Notes: a model not told the origin generated them from the sequence alone. 38,730 nt of DNA from Pseudomonas avellanae BPIC 631 (GCF_000444135.1 NZ_ATDK01000050.1:1-38730); one strand, 5' to 3'. Positions 8,770 to 17,673 are shown, numbered from the stretch's first letter. Numbers and translations are program-made.

Positions 8770-9957
8770 ATGAAAACCGTACCTCCCGTTCACCGCATTG
8801 CGCTGTTGTTCAATGGCAGCAAGATCTACGACCGCGGCATCATCAGCGGCATCGGTAATTACCTGAGCAGCACGCGCGTGTCCTGGGACTTGTTCCTCGA
8901 GGAAGACTTTCTCTGTCGCTTGAAAGGCATCGAGCGCTGGCAGGGCGACGGGATCATTGCCGACTTCGACGACCCGCTGATCGGCGAAGCGCTGGCCGGG
9001 ATCAGGTTGCCGGTTGTGGCGGTGGGCGGGTCTTATCAGGACGAACGCGCCTACCCGAAGGGCATTCCTTACGTGGCCACCGACAACCACGCCCTGATCA
9101 AGGCTGCCTACGAGCACTTGATAGAGGCAGGCCTGACACGATTCGCCTGCTTCAGCCTGCCCGAGGCCCAGGCCAACCGCTGGGCGCAGGAGCGGGAGAA
9201 AGCCTTTCGCCACCTGCTGCAACGCGACGGTCTGCACGCCGAGGTTTATCGCGGTCTGGGCACCAGCGCACCGCTCTGGGACAGCGCTGTAGAACAGCAG
9301 ATTACCTGGCTGCAAAGCCTGCCCAAACCCATTGGTATCATCGCTGTGACCGATGCTCGCGCTCGCCAGTTGCTGCAGGCCTGCCTGACCGCCGGGATTG
9401 CCGTACCCGAACAAGTGGCGTTGATCGGCATCGATAACGATCCGCTGACCCGCACCCTGACCCGTGTGCCACTGAGTTCAGTGATTCAAGGCACCGAAAC
9501 CATGGGCCGAACCGCTGCGCGCCTGCTTCATCAGATGCTGCACGGCATGCCGTCGTCCGGCACACACATTCTGATACCGCCGGATGCGGTCAATGTGCAG
9601 GCTTCAAGCCTGCACCAACCGTTGGGCGATCCCTACGTCATGCAGGCGCTGCTGTTTATCCGGCAGTACGCGTGCCAAGGCATCAAGACCGCGCAGGTCG
9701 CCGCCTACGTAGGCGTTTCGCGCTCATCGCTGGAGTCGCACTTTCGCCGGGTGCGTGGCTGCAGCGTGCACGACGAGATCCTGCGTTTCAAACTGGCCGC
9801 GGCCGCGCACGGGCTGGAAAACACTGACTGTGCCATTGCCGACATCGCCCGCGATTGCGGTTTTAAATCTGCGCAATACCTGCATACGGTATTTCGGCGG
9901 GAGTTTGGGTGTACGCCTCGGGAGTATTTGCAGAGCGCCCATTCTGCCGTTTCATAA
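8770..9957 (+). CDS. xylR: Xylose-responsive AraC-family activator XylR
   Basis: 395 residues with the two-part architecture of XylR. Residues ~8-270 form a LacI/periplasmic-binding-type ligand domain (IALLFNGSKIYDRGIISGI at the start; PIGIIAVTDARARQLLQACLTAGIAVPEQVALIGIDND written in parts is typical of this fold). Residues ~285-390 are a double helix-turn-helix AraC DNA-binding domain (VAAYVGVSRSSLESHF and IADIARDCGFKSAQYLHTVFRREFG). D-xylose binding to the first domain is expected to switch on the divergent xylA operon. A ribosome-binding site is weak (GGATCGG upstream). Assignment is firm because of architecture plus position facing xylA. Confidence 0.95.
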   Translation: MKTVPPVHRIALLFNGSKIYDRGIISGIGNYLSSTRVSWDLFLEEDFLCRLKGIERWQGDGIIADFDDPLIGEALAGIRLPVVAVGGSYQDERAYPKGIPYVATDNHALIKAAYEHLIEAGLTRFACFSLPEAQANRWAQEREKAFRHLLQRDGLHAEVYRGLGTSAPLWDSAVEQQITWLQSLPKPIGIIAVTDARARQLLQACLTAGIAVPEQVALIGIDNDPLTRTLTRVPLSSVIQGTETMGRTAARLLHQMLHGMPSSGTHILIPPDAVNVQASSLHQPLGDPYVMQALLFIRQYACQGIKTAQVAAYVGVSRSSLESHFRRVRGCSVHDEILRFKLAAAAHGLENTDCAIADIARDCGFKSAQYLHTVFRREFGCTPREYLQSAHSAVS

Positions 9958-9980
9958 CCGTACCCATCGGAGCATTTACA

Positions 9981-10009
9981 TTGACAGCGAGTGGGGCTCA
10001 GGCTAAAAC
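9981..10009 (+). promoter_or_regulatory. Candidate sigma-70 promoter of the DUF3237 gene
   Basis: A perfect -35 TTGACA at 9981-9986 is followed after 17 bases by TAAAAC at 10004-10009, which matches four of six -10 positions. It lies 24 bases after the xylR stop and about 64 bases before the DUF3237 start, so that gene is probably transcribed on its own. Confidence 0.5.
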
Positions 10010-10072
10010 GTACGTCTTGGTACAGTTATGGGCAAGGCGTACGTCGCCAGCTGCGAGACGAGAGGTAGAGAG

Positions 10073-10525
10073 ATGGAGACGATGCAACTGCACGAAATAC
10101 TGACTGTTCGCTTGCGTCTTGATGAGCTGCAATCGCTTTTAAGTGCTCACGGAGGACAGCGCCGCAGCGGAGAAATACTGGGGGGCGCGTTTGAGGGCGA
10201 TCGGCTGCAGGGGCAGGTCCTTCCGGGGGGTAGCCTTTTTGTTGTGCCGCAGGATGAAGACCTCGCACGATTCAGCCTGTATTACACGTTGCTGACTGGC
10301 GACGGGGTGAAGATAGAAGTGGTGGGAGAAGGGCTCCTGGCCATTGATGAAACGAACCGGGCGCCTTTTGCCCAATCGCACTGCCGGTGCACGTGCAGCA
10401 AGCAGTTCAGCGTTCCTCCCGGCGCTCATGATTACCTGCAGAGAAACCTTTACGTTGGCAGGGTAAACCTCGCTGCTGTTGACGGTGGCATGCTGATCAG
10501 TATTTTTCAGGTTGATGAGCACTAG
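10073..10525 (+). CDS. DUF3237-family protein
   Basis: A 150-residue cytoplasmic protein. The segment from about 30 to 80 has the DUF3237 pattern: SGEILGGAFEGDRLQGQVLPGG, then a strand ending in RFSLYYTLLTGDGVKIEVVGEG, and a C-terminal NLYVGRVNLAAVDGGMLISIF that matches the family's end. No enzymatic role is established for the family, and no signal peptide or membrane segment is visible. The start at 10073 is chosen because GAGG sits seven bases upstream; an ATG at 10082 is an alternative and an upstream ATG at 10028 has no such site. An unusual Cys-rich patch (SHCRCTCSK) lies mid-protein. It is convergent with the virK-like gene. Confidence 0.72.
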   Translation: METMQLHEILTVRLRLDELQSLLSAHGGQRRSGEILGGAFEGDRLQGQVLPGGSLFVVPQDEDLARFSLYYTLLTGDGVKIEVVGEGLLAIDETNRAPFAQSHCRCTCSKQFSVPPGAHDYLQRNLYVGRVNLAAVDGGMLISIFQVDEH

Positions 10526-10608
10526 AGGCCCTGCTTTCGGGGGCGTGAGGAGGATCTTTCCCCACGCCTTACATCTGGCTAGTTCATTTAGTTTTGCCTT
10601 GACGCGCA

Positions 10609-11037
10609 CTAACCGGCAAAAAAACTCAAGCCCTTGCCAATCGCACATTCATAACTCACCGCATCGCCCACTTGTTGATAACCGGGAACACTCAGCGTCG
10701 TCATGCTGAAACCTGCTGTACCGTCGGCACGCACCTGATAACGAATGAATTGCTCGATGGGCTTGTTAGTGCGGTCCAGGGTGAAGTGCGTGTCCGAGAA
10801 GGCCAGGGTGCCGTCTGCGGTAATGCGGTAAGCGTCGATGCGTTTGCCGCCTTTGGTCTTGGACGGTTCGGCACCTGCGACCGAGGACTTGCACTGCCCC
10901 AGATCAATCACCACCGCCACCGAGGCACCGGTGTTCAGGGCGTGTGTAATGGCCGGCAGGCTGGAAAGGGTTTCACCTGCGTGGGCCAGAGCCGGCAGTG
11001 ACAGGGCAAGTAGTGCAGCAGCGTAGTAATGTTTCAT
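10609..11037 (-). CDS. VirK-family secreted protein
   Basis: 142 residues beginning with a clear signal peptide (MKHYYAAALLALSLPALAHA, cleavage after AHA). The mature protein carries the VirK pattern: a short helix, then SVAVVIDLGQCKS, GKRIDAYRITADGTLAFSDTHF, IRYQVRADGTAGFSMTTLS and the end YECAIGKGLSFF. Two cysteines (in GQCKS and YECAI) probably pair in the periplasm. The family is named after Agrobacterium VirK and is widespread in plant-associated proteobacteria; its molecular role is unknown. GGAG lies seven bases before the ATG. It is divergent from the chemoreceptor gene and shares a 205-bp upstream region with it. Confidence 0.85.
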   Translation of the reverse strand: MKHYYAAALLALSLPALAHAGETLSSLPAITHALNTGASVAVVIDLGQCKSSVAGAEPSKTKGGKRIDAYRITADGTLAFSDTHFTLDRTNKPIEQFIRYQVRADGTAGFSMTTLSVPGYQQVGDAVSYECAIGKGLSFFAG

Positions 11038-11168
11038 TAGAACTCCAGTAAGTCAGTCTGAAGATTGAAAAAACAGTCATCTGACGATATCAAGCGTCGC
11101 GAAACCTACCATAAGCTTCTCTGCAGGTGGGCTCTAATAGCAGTGGCACCTCTCTGTTACACGGTTCT

Positions 11169-11195
11169 TCATCCTTTTTCGTATTCTGCCGATAG
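11169..11195 (+). promoter_or_regulatory. Candidate FliA (sigma-28) promoter of the chemoreceptor gene
   Basis: GCCGATAG at 11188-11195 matches seven of eight bases of the FliA -10 element. At the correct distance, TCATCCTT at 11169-11176 partly matches the Pseudomonas -35 (TCAAGTTT, five of eight). The element ends 47 bases before the chemoreceptor ATG. Motility-class control of a methyl-accepting chemotaxis gene is expected. Confidence 0.55.
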
Positions 11196-11242
11196 ACATG
11201 ACGATAGTCATTTATTCGTCAACCAGCGGAAGGGAATGGAAC

Positions 11243-12871
11243 ATGTTGAGACAGCTGAAAATTGCCGTGCGGACCTCCGTCTGCTTTGCATTGATGGTGG
11301 TTCTGGTCATAGGGCTCGGCATCTTCGGTCTTCAACAACTGCACGGCATTCGCGAGCAGTCGCTTGAAATCGAGAACGACTCGCTTCCTGGGATTGCGCT
11401 GGGTGACGATATTGCTCTCGCCTTTGAGAAAACCCGCACCACTGTGGCGAAAATGCTGACCACCCAGGACGCGCCGCAGGTTGCTCAGGTTCATGCGGAT
11501 TTCCTCGAAAAGAAAGCCGGTTTTCAAAAGGCCATTCAGGCTTACACCCCGGTGATCAGCGAGGATGGCGAGCGGGCGCTGATCAACGGCATAACGAGTG
11601 CCTACCAGCGCTACACCGAAAAGGCCGAGCAGGTTTACGTGCTGATCAATCAGAATCAGGTCGAGGCCGGGCGGCAGATGGTGTGGGGTGAGATGAGGGC
11701 GATTGCCGAGGACCTTGAGGCCTCGTTGGGCAAGCTGGAGAAGATCAACGACGAATCCGAGGCTGAGTCCAGCGCGGCGGCATCGGCGGTGTATGACAAT
11801 GCTCTAATTGTGACCCAACTGGTCATGCTGATCACGGTATTGCTGACCGTGCTGCTGGCCTGGCGCCTGACCAAAAGTCTGGCGGTGCCCATCAGTCAGG
11901 CGCTTCTGGTCTCTGAAACCATCGCAGCCGGGGATTTGCGTCCGACACAGCTCGACCGTGAGGGCTCGGACGAAGCGGCGCTGTTGCTGCAATCGATGGA
12001 GCGTATGCGCGGCAATCTGAGCACGACACTGACCCATGTGGGTGACGCCGCACTTCAATTGGCCTCTGCCACCGAAGAAATGAGCGCGTTGATGGTCAAC
12101 AGCAATGCGGACCTGGTGGTGCAGAACAGCGAGATCGAAATGGCGGCCACTGCCGTGACCGAGATGAGCCAGGCGGTCGATGAGGTGGCGCGCAATGCAG
12201 TGAGTACGTCCGAGGAGTCAGAAGCGTCTTCGGTTTCTGCGCGTCAAGGGCAGGAAGAACTCAAGCAGACCGTCAAATCGATTCTTGAACTGACCCAGAA
12301 CGTCAGCACAGCGTCGGTCGAGGCGCAGGCCCTGGCGACCCGCACGCTGGACATCAGCAAAGTGCTGGACGTGATTCGCGCGGTGTCCGAGCAAACCAAC
12401 CTGTTGGCGCTCAATGCCGCCATCGAGGCCGCTCGGGCAGGTGATGCCGGGCGCGGGTTTGCCGTGGTCGCTGACGAAGTTCGCGCACTGGCGCACCGCA
12501 CCAGCGAATCGACCCGAGAAATCGAAACCATGATCGGGCACATCCAGCAGGGCACCAAAAGTACGTTGGTGGCGCTTGAGGTCAGCACCGAGCAGGCCCA
12601 ACGCACGCGTCATCAGGCCGAATCGGCCAATGCCGTGCTGGCCAGCATCGCCAGCTCGGTCATGGTCATCGATGAGCGCAATACAGTCATCGCCAGCGCT
12701 TCCGAGGAGCAGGCACTGGTTGCTCGCGAAGTGGACCGCAACCTGGTGCGAATCCGTGACCTGTCGGCGCAATCGGCCGTGCGCACCGGCCAGACCGGCA
12801 GCGCCAGCCAGTCGCTGGCGGAGCTGGCCAGTGACCTGACGACAACACTGCGGCAGTTCAAACTCAGGTAA
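11243..12871 (+). CDS. Methyl-accepting chemotaxis protein
   Basis: 542 residues from ATG 11243, chosen because AAGGGAATGG lies just upstream and the next residues begin the membrane helix. Layout: TM1 ~11-31, a periplasmic four-helix-bundle sensor ~32-186 (4HB_MCP type, with ...[26 protein letters not shown] in its first helix split here), TM2 ~187-207, HAMP ~208-260, then the cytoplasmic coiled coil. The signalling tip [18 protein letters not shown] followed by [15 protein letters not shown] is canonical. Glu/Gln-rich methylation helices flank it. It would pass ligand signals through CheW to CheA and the flagellar motor. The ligand cannot be read from sequence. No C-terminal CheR-binding pentapeptide is seen. 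Confidence 0.95.
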   Translation: MLRQLKIAVRTSVCFALMVVLVIGLGIFGLQQLHGIREQSLEIENDSLPGIALGDDIALAFEKTRTTVAKMLTTQDAPQVAQVHADFLEKKAGFQKAIQAYTPVISEDGERALINGITSAYQRYTEKAEQVYVLINQNQVEAGRQMVWGEMRAIAEDLEASLGKLEKINDESEAESSAAASAVYDNALIVTQLVMLITVLLTVLLAWRLTKSLAVPISQALLVSETIAAGDLRPTQLDREGSDEAALLLQSMERMRGNLSTTLTHVGDAALQLASATEEMSALMVNSNADLVVQNSEIEMAATAVTEMSQAVDEVARNAVSTSEESEASSVSARQGQEELKQTVKSILELTQNVSTASVEAQALATRTLDISKVLDVIRAVSEQTNLLALNAAIEAARAGDAGRGFAVVADEVRALAHRTSESTREIETMIGHIQQGTKSTLVALEVSTEQAQRTRHQAESANAVLASIASSVMVIDERNTVIASASEEQALVAREVDRNLVRIRDLSAQSAVRTGQTGSASQSLAELASDLTTTLRQFKLR

Positions 12872-12942
12872 CTGCGAGCACGTCGTCGCTGTTGTCCGGG
12901 CAACAGCGAATCGACAGTGTGTTCGGCAGTTGCGCTCGCAGT
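12871..12942. repeat. Nested inverted repeats downstream of the chemoreceptor gene
   Basis: ACTGCGAGC at 12871-12879 is the exact complement of GCTCGCAGT at 12934-12942. Inside it sits the GCTGTTG/CAACAGC hairpin at 12888-12907, which is also the operator candidate described separately. As RNA this could act as a weak terminator for the chemoreceptor gene, though no T run follows the inner stem. Confidence 0.5.
12889..12906. promoter_or_regulatory. 18-bp palindrome CTGTT-N8-AACAG, copy 1 (candidate enhancer site)
   Basis: CTGTTGTCCGGGCAACAG, a 6+6+6 perfect inverted repeat. It shares the outer CTGTT and AACAG, and the exact 18-bp length, with palindromes at 19051-19068 and 25243-25260. Its centre lies about 140 bp upstream of the sigma-54 promoter candidate at 13038. 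It may also function as RNA hairpin for the chemoreceptor transcript, so the DNA-site reading depends on the other two copies. Confidence 0.65.
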
Positions 12943-13037
12943 GCACGGTTTTTAGAGGTCGCGGCCACTTGGGGTAGAGGCCTGCAAACGCCAGCCGCTG
13001 CGCTTCGCGCCTTTGCCTGGCGCAGTTCCAAGGCTTT

Positions 13038-13053
13038 GGGCATGACCTGTGCA
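13038..13053 (+). promoter_or_regulatory. Candidate sigma-54 promoter of the ribose-type ABC operon
   Basis: GGGCATGACCTGTGCA keeps the essential GG and GC ten bases apart and differs from TGGCACG-N4-TTGCW at three positions. The expected start site is near 13064, about 30 bases before the binding-protein ATG. The bases TGTGCACTGCTCA at 13048-13060 recur at the third sigma-54 candidate (25353-25365). Confidence 0.6.
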
Positions 13054-13095
13054 CTGCTCATCGGGATTATGTCCTGAGCCAGCGGAGCTACCCAA

Positions 13096-14115
13096 ATGCC
13101 TGATGCCGTTTCTACTGCCAAACCAACCCGTTCCAGACCAACCCGCCTGCACACAGTCTGGCGCACACTCGCGCTCACCCTGATTGCCGGCAGTCTAGCC
13201 GCAACCGTGCAGGCCGATGACAGTAACGTGCCTTCTCTCGCGGGCAAACGCATCGCTATCAGCATGACCGGCACCAGTCACTACTTCGATATCAAGGCAT
13301 TTCAGGCCCAGGTCGATGAGGTCAAGCGTCTGGGCGGCACGCCGATTACGCTCGACGCGGGGCGCAACGACAAGAACCTGGTCAACCAATTGCAGACCGT
13401 CGTCACGCAAAAACCTGATGCAGTTATCCAGACCCTGGGCACGCTCAGCGTTATCGACCCGTGGCTCAAGCGCATAAGCAAGGCCAACATTCCGCTGTTC
13501 ACCATCGATGCGCCCTCGCAATACAGCCTCAATAACACCACCTCCGACAATGTCGCGACCGGCAAGGCGCTGGCCGGGCAGTTGATCAAGGATGCCGGCG
13601 GCAAGGGCAATATTCTGGTGTTCAACGGTTTTTATGGTGTGCCGGTCTGCGCCATTCGTTATGACCAGCTCAAGCTGGCGCTCAAGGATCACCCGGAGCT
13701 GAAAATCATCGAGCCCGAGCTGCGGGATGTGATTCCCAATACTGTTCAGGACGCCTATTCGCAGGTGTCGGCGCTGCTCAACAAGTACCCCAAAGGCAGC
13801 GTTTCAGCGATCTGGTCGGCCTGGGATATTCCGCAACTGGGTGCCAGCAAAGCGCTGATCGACGCCGGTCGTACCGAAATCAAGACCTATGGCGTGGACG
13901 GCACGCCGGAAGTGCTGGAACTGATGCGCCGTGACACCTCGCCGGTCGGTGCCGTGGTGGCGCAACAGCCCGCGCTGATCGGCAAGACCGCCGTGCAGAA
14001 CGTCGCCCGCTATCTGGCCGGACGACGCGATCTGCCCAAGGAAACCCAGGTGCCGACGCTGCTCACCACGGCGGCCAATCTGGCCGACGTGCAAACGCTC
14101 AGGGGCGATAACTGA
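13096..14115 (+). CDS. Ribose-type ABC transporter substrate-binding protein
   Basis: 339 residues. A long basic n-region (to about residue 20) precedes the hydrophobic stretch TLALTLIAGSLAATVQA, giving a signal peptide with cleavage near residue 40. The mature protein has the Peripl_BP_4 fold of sugar binding proteins: KRIAISMTGTSHYFDIKAF, a segment ending QKPDAVIQTLGT, NIPLFTIDAPS, GNILVFNGFYG, SVSAIWSAWDI and IKTYGVDGTPEVL. It heads an operon with an ATPase and two permeases. The ligand is unknown. An aromatic-rich pocket (Tyr/Phe/Trp at several ligand-loop positions) suggests a sugar or sugar-like compound. The upstream sigma-54 promoter and operator shared with the sulfur-type oxidoreductases raise the possibility of an organosulfur ligand; this is inference. 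Confidence 0.9.
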   Translation: MPDAVSTAKPTRSRPTRLHTVWRTLALTLIAGSLAATVQADDSNVPSLAGKRIAISMTGTSHYFDIKAFQAQVDEVKRLGGTPITLDAGRNDKNLVNQLQTVVTQKPDAVIQTLGTLSVIDPWLKRISKANIPLFTIDAPSQYSLNNTTSDNVATGKALAGQLIKDAGGKGNILVFNGFYGVPVCAIRYDQLKLALKDHPELKIIEPELRDVIPNTVQDAYSQVSALLNKYPKGSVSAIWSAWDIPQLGASKALIDAGRTEIKTYGVDGTPEVLELMRRDTSPVGAVVAQQPALIGKTAVQNVARYLAGRRDLPKETQVPTLLTTAANLADVQTLRGDN

Positions 14116-14130
14116 GGCGGGGGATTGATC

Positions 14131-15699
14131 ATGGTTTCAGCGACTGCGCAGGTTCAATCAGCACCTGCCTTGCACCTGAGCGGCATCAGCAAACGTTTCG
14201 GCGCAACCCAGGCGCTTGACGGGGTCAACCTGCAGGTGGCGTCGGGAACGATTCATGGGCTGGTTGGCGAAAACGGCGCGGGCAAATCGACGCTGATCAA
14301 GGTGTTGGCCGGCATTCACCGCGCCGACGCTGGCAGCCTGAGCATCAATGGCCAGCGTTTCGAGGGCCACACGCCGCGCCAGGTCGAAGCTGCCGGTGTG
14401 CATTTCATTCATCAGGAACGGTTGCTGCCGGGCAGTTTCACGGTCGGCGAAGCGCTGTTTTTCGGTCATGAAATCAAACGTGGCCTGTTTGTCGACCGAC
14501 GCGCCCAGGATTGTGAGGCGGCTCGGCTGCTGGAGGACTACTTTGCCATGCGTTTGCCACAAGACGCGCTGGTACGTGATCTGGACAGCGCGCAGCGGCA
14601 AATACTGCAGATCACCCGCGCGCTGCTGGCCAAACCCCGAGTGCTGGTGTTCGACGAGCCGAGTGTGTCGCTGGTCAGGCAGGAGGTGGACCGGTTACTG
14701 GCCATCGTGCGGCGTTTGCGCGATGAAGGGCTGACCATTGTGTACATCTCGCATTATTTGCAGGAAATAGAATCGCTCTGCGATCAGGTCACCGTGCTGC
14801 GCAACGGGCGCGATGTGGCGGTGATTGATCCTGCGCTCACCAGCACCGCGCAGATCGCCCGGCTGATGGTCAACCGTGACGTTGGCGAGCAGTATTCCCG
14901 GGCGCAGAGTGTGCCCGGTGCAGCTGTGTTGCAGCTGAATGCGCTGGGGGCAGGGCACGCGTATGAGGGCATCGACCTGAGTGTGCGGCGTGGTGAAGTG
15001 GTCGGCCTGACCGGGCTGGTGGGTTCGGGCGCCAAGGAACTGCTGAAAAGCCTGTTCGGGCTGCTCAAGCCGGAGCGCGGTGAGTTGCTGTTGAATGGCC
15101 GGCCCTTGCAACTGAAATCGCCCCGCGATGCAGTGCGTAACGGCATTGCGCTGGTCCCCGAAGAGCGCCGCACCCACGGTGTGGCGCCAGTGCTTTCGGT
15201 GCTGGAAAACATCACCCTGGCCAGCCTCGGGCGCTTCAGCCGCTGGGGTTTGCTTGATGGCTCTGCTCAGGCTCGGGAAAGCGAGCGGTTGATCACCGAA
15301 CTGGCGATCAAGACCCCTGGCCCCGGCGCAGCAGTGCAACTGCTCAGTGGTGGCAATCAGCAAAAGGTGGCCTTGGCCAAATGGCTGAGCCGGCATTCGT
15401 CGCTGTACCTGCTGGACGAGCCCAGCGTGGGCGTCGACATCGGTGCCAAGGTGGAAATCTACCGGTTGATTGCCCGGCTTGCCGAGGGTGGCGCAGCCGT
15501 AGTGGTGCTGTCCTCGGATTTGCCGGAACTGATCGGCATCACCCATCGCATCGTGGTCCTGCACCGTGGGCGCATTGCCGGCGAATTCGCTTCTCAGGCC
15601 ACCGACAGCGACCAGTTGCTGGCCTGCGCCACCGGTGCCAGTGAAAGCGATGAACACGTCGAACCGATTATTGAGGAGGCCAGGCATGTCCGCGCTTGA
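14131..15699 (+). CDS. Ribose-type ABC transporter double ATPase
   Basis: 522 residues from ATG 14131 (GGGGGA seven bases upstream), 15 bases after the binding-protein stop. Domain 1: Walker [11 protein letters not shown]-loop HQERLLPG, Walker B VLVFDEPSVSL, H-loop YISHYL. Its signature reads LDSAQRQILQITRAL, lacking the usual LSxGQ glycine, a change seen in some RbsA-type ATPases. Domain 2: degenerate Walker A GLVGSGAKELL, signature [15 protein letters not shown], Walker B LYLLDEPSVGVDIGAK. This is the RbsA/XylG architecture, energising import through the two permeases that follow. Its 3' end overlaps the next start by 14 bases. Confidence 0.93.
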   Translation: MVSATAQVQSAPALHLSGISKRFGATQALDGVNLQVASGTIHGLVGENGAGKSTLIKVLAGIHRADAGSLSINGQRFEGHTPRQVEAAGVHFIHQERLLPGSFTVGEALFFGHEIKRGLFVDRRAQDCEAARLLEDYFAMRLPQDALVRDLDSAQRQILQITRALLAKPRVLVFDEPSVSLVRQEVDRLLAIVRRLRDEGLTIVYISHYLQEIESLCDQVTVLRNGRDVAVIDPALTSTAQIARLMVNRDVGEQYSRAQSVPGAAVLQLNALGAGHAYEGIDLSVRRGEVVGLTGLVGSGAKELLKSLFGLLKPERGELLLNGRPLQLKSPRDAVRNGIALVPEERRTHGVAPVLSVLENITLASLGRFSRWGLLDGSAQARESERLITELAIKTPGPGAAVQLLSGGNQQKVALAKWLSRHSSLYLLDEPSVGVDIGAKVEIYRLIARLAEGGAAVVVLSSDLPELIGITHRIVVLHRGRIAGEFASQATDSDQLLACATGASESDEHVEPIIEEARHVRA

Positions 15700-16690
15700 A
15701 GTGTTTGCCAGCCCGACAGTCGATCCGCCCCGGCGCCTGCTTGTGCGTGTCGCGCAGCGCGGCTCGTTGCTGGTATTTCTGGCGATTCTGCTGGGCTTCG
15801 CCGTCAGCGCGCCGAATTTTCTCAGCGTCGGCAACATCAGTAACGTGTTCGCCCAGTCGGCCATGCTGGGCATTCTGGCGTTGGGCCTGACGTGCGTGGT
15901 TATCGGTGGTGGCTCCAACGTGGTCAGCGGCGGGCTTGACCTGTCACTGGCGGCCAATCTCGGGCTGTGTGCGGCTGTTTACAGCAGCTTGAACAACGCC
16001 GGGTTCGAAGCCTGGCAGGCGATTGCGCTGACGCTCGGCTGCGGGCTTGCGGTGGGTGCGTTCAACGGTTTGGCGGTGGTGGTGTTACGTCTGCCGCCGT
16101 TATTGGCGACCCTTGCGAGCATGAACCTGATTGCCGGGCTGGAACTGGTGCTGACCCAAAACACCGTATTGGCCACCGATTCCGCGCTACTGGACAACCT
16201 TGCTTCCGGGGTGTGGCTGGGCGTTCCGGCGCTGGCGTGGGTGCTGTTGAGTGTCGCGGCAGGCTTGTGGCTGCTGATTCAGCACAGCGCGTTCGGCCTG
16301 CGCCTCTACGCCATTGGCGAATACCCGCAGGCCGCGAAAGCTGCCGGTTTGAGTCTGCCACGCTATGTGTTCGCCAGCTACCTGATTGCCGGTGGCTGCG
16401 CAGCGATTGCTGCGTTCTGTTCGGCGGCGTTTTTCAGCGGCAGCACCACCGGTTCCGGTGACATGTTGCTCTCGGTGGTGGCCATCGCTTTCCTCGGTGT
16501 GGTGTTCTCGCGGCGCCTGACAGCGAACATCCCCGGCACGTTGCTGGCGACCCTGTTGCTGGGTTTTTTGATCAATGGCTTTCAGTTGCTGAACATTTCC
16601 AACTTCTGGGTCAACGGCGTGCAAGGCATGCTGATTCTGCTGGTGGTGGCGTTTTCAGGGGCGCTTGGCCGTCAGGAAGGTGAACAATGA
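15686..16690 (+). CDS. Ribose-type ABC transporter permease (first of two)
   Basis: 334 residues, start at 15686 with GAGGAGG seven bases upstream; longer upstream frames overlap the ATPase and lack hydrophobicity. It has about eight to ten membrane spans and the BPD_transp_2 marks SGGLDLSLAANLGL, LPPLLATLASMNLIAG, YAIGEYPQAAKAAGL and the last segment VAIAFLGVVFSRRLTANIPG. The last four bases (ATGA, 16687-16690) overlap the next permease start. Two different permeases per ribose-type system, rather than a homodimer, recall the Lsr and rhamnose importers. Confidence 0.92.
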   Translation: MSALEVFASPTVDPPRRLLVRVAQRGSLLVFLAILLGFAVSAPNFLSVGNISNVFAQSAMLGILALGLTCVVIGGGSNVVSGGLDLSLAANLGLCAAVYSSLNNAGFEAWQAIALTLGCGLAVGAFNGLAVVVLRLPPLLATLASMNLIAGLELVLTQNTVLATDSALLDNLASGVWLGVPALAWVLLSVAAGLWLLIQHSAFGLRLYAIGEYPQAAKAAGLSLPRYVFASYLIAGGCAAIAAFCSAAFFSGSTTGSGDMLLSVVAIAFLGVVFSRRLTANIPGTLLATLLLGFLINGFQLLNISNFWVNGVQGMLILLVVAFSGALGRQEGEQ

Positions 16691-17673
16691 GTACCGTGAC
16701 GCTGAATAGCTCTTCGACGCTTATAAAAGTCCTGCCGCGCCTGTTACCTGCGGTCCTGCCGGTGCTGGTGCTGATCATTCTGCTGTTCTTCGCCATCAAT
16801 GCGCCGGGTTTTCTGAGCTGGGGCAACCTGTCGAGCCTGGTGCTGAACAATTTCGTGTTGCTGGCCATCGTCGCCGTCGGCATGACCTGGGCCGTCGCTG
16901 CGGGTGGCATTGATCTGTCGGTGGGCACGGCGCTGGATTTCGCCAGCCTGGGCTTTGTGGTGGCACTCGATGGCGGTTACGGTCTGACGGCGGCCATCGC
17001 CATTGCCATGCTGGCAGGTGTTGCGGCGGGTGCGTTCAACGCGATGCTGATTACCGGGCTGCGTATTTCGCCGTTTCTGGCCACGCTGGGTACGTTGTTC
17101 ATCGGCACCAGCGTGCAGCAACTGTTATCCGACGGCGGGCAGCCCATCTACATCGCGCAAAACGCGCTGCCCGGGATCAGCAGCGTGCTGATACTGGGTG
17201 TGCCGTTGCCACTTGTGGCGGTGGCTGTTCTGGCAGGCGTTTACGGGCTGGTGCTGGCACGTGGACGTCTGGGGCGGGAGATTCTTGCGGTGGGTACGCA
17301 GCCGCAACTGGCGTATTACTCGGGGCTCTCTACCCGGCGTGTAGCCGTATGGGTGTTTCTCGGCAGCGCGCTGGCCTGCGCGGTGGCCGGTATCCTGCTC
17401 AGTTCCACCGTCAACGCCTACGTGCCGATGTCTGGCAACGCCTACCTGATCAACGCGATTGGCGCGGTGTTCATCGGCACGACGCTGAGTCGTCAGGGGC
17501 GTCCCAACATCGTCGGGACGCTGCTGGGTGTGTTGTTCATCAACGTCATCGCCAACGGCTTGCTGTTGATCGGCTGGAACTTCTACTGGCAGCAGGTCGC
17601 GACCGGGGTGCTGATCTTTGTCGTGCTGGCGTTCAGTTTCGCCAGCCGCCACCTGCTTGGTCATGCAGCCTGA
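16687..17673 (+). CDS. Ribose-type ABC transporter permease (second of two)
   Basis: 328 residues, translationally coupled to the preceding permease by an ATGA overlap. Family marks are AAGGIDLSVGTALDFASL, LRISPFLATLGTLFIG, LAVGTQPQLAYYSGLS and NAIGAVFIGTTLSRQGRPN. It presumably pairs with the previous protein as a heterodimeric channel. It ends in a GC-rich hairpin at 17668-17691 and is convergent with the SfnB-like gene, only 12 bases away. Confidence 0.92.
   Translation: MSTVTLNSSSTLIKVLPRLLPAVLPVLVLIILLFFAINAPGFLSWGNLSSLVLNNFVLLAIVAVGMTWAVAAGGIDLSVGTALDFASLGFVVALDGGYGLTAAIAIAMLAGVAAGAFNAMLITGLRISPFLATLGTLFIGTSVQQLLSDGGQPIYIAQNALPGISSVLILGVPLPLVAVAVLAGVYGLVLARGRLGREILAVGTQPQLAYYSGLSTRRVAVWVFLGSALACAVAGILLSSTVNAYVPMSGNAYLINAIGAVFIGTTLSRQGRPNIVGTLLGVLFINVIANGLLLIGWNFYWQQVATGVLIFVVLAFSFASRHLLGHAA

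Noticed and set aside
12888..12907. Intrinsic terminator of the chemoreceptor gene
   Set aside because: The stem is perfect but no T run follows, and the same sequence pattern recurs as a palindrome before other sigma-54 promoters. A dual role remains possible.
13092..13107. Sigma-54 element at the weaker match GGGGTAGAGGCCTGCA near 12973
   Set aside because: It keeps only GG and TGC and has five mismatches at fixed positions; the element at 13038 is better and closer to the gene.
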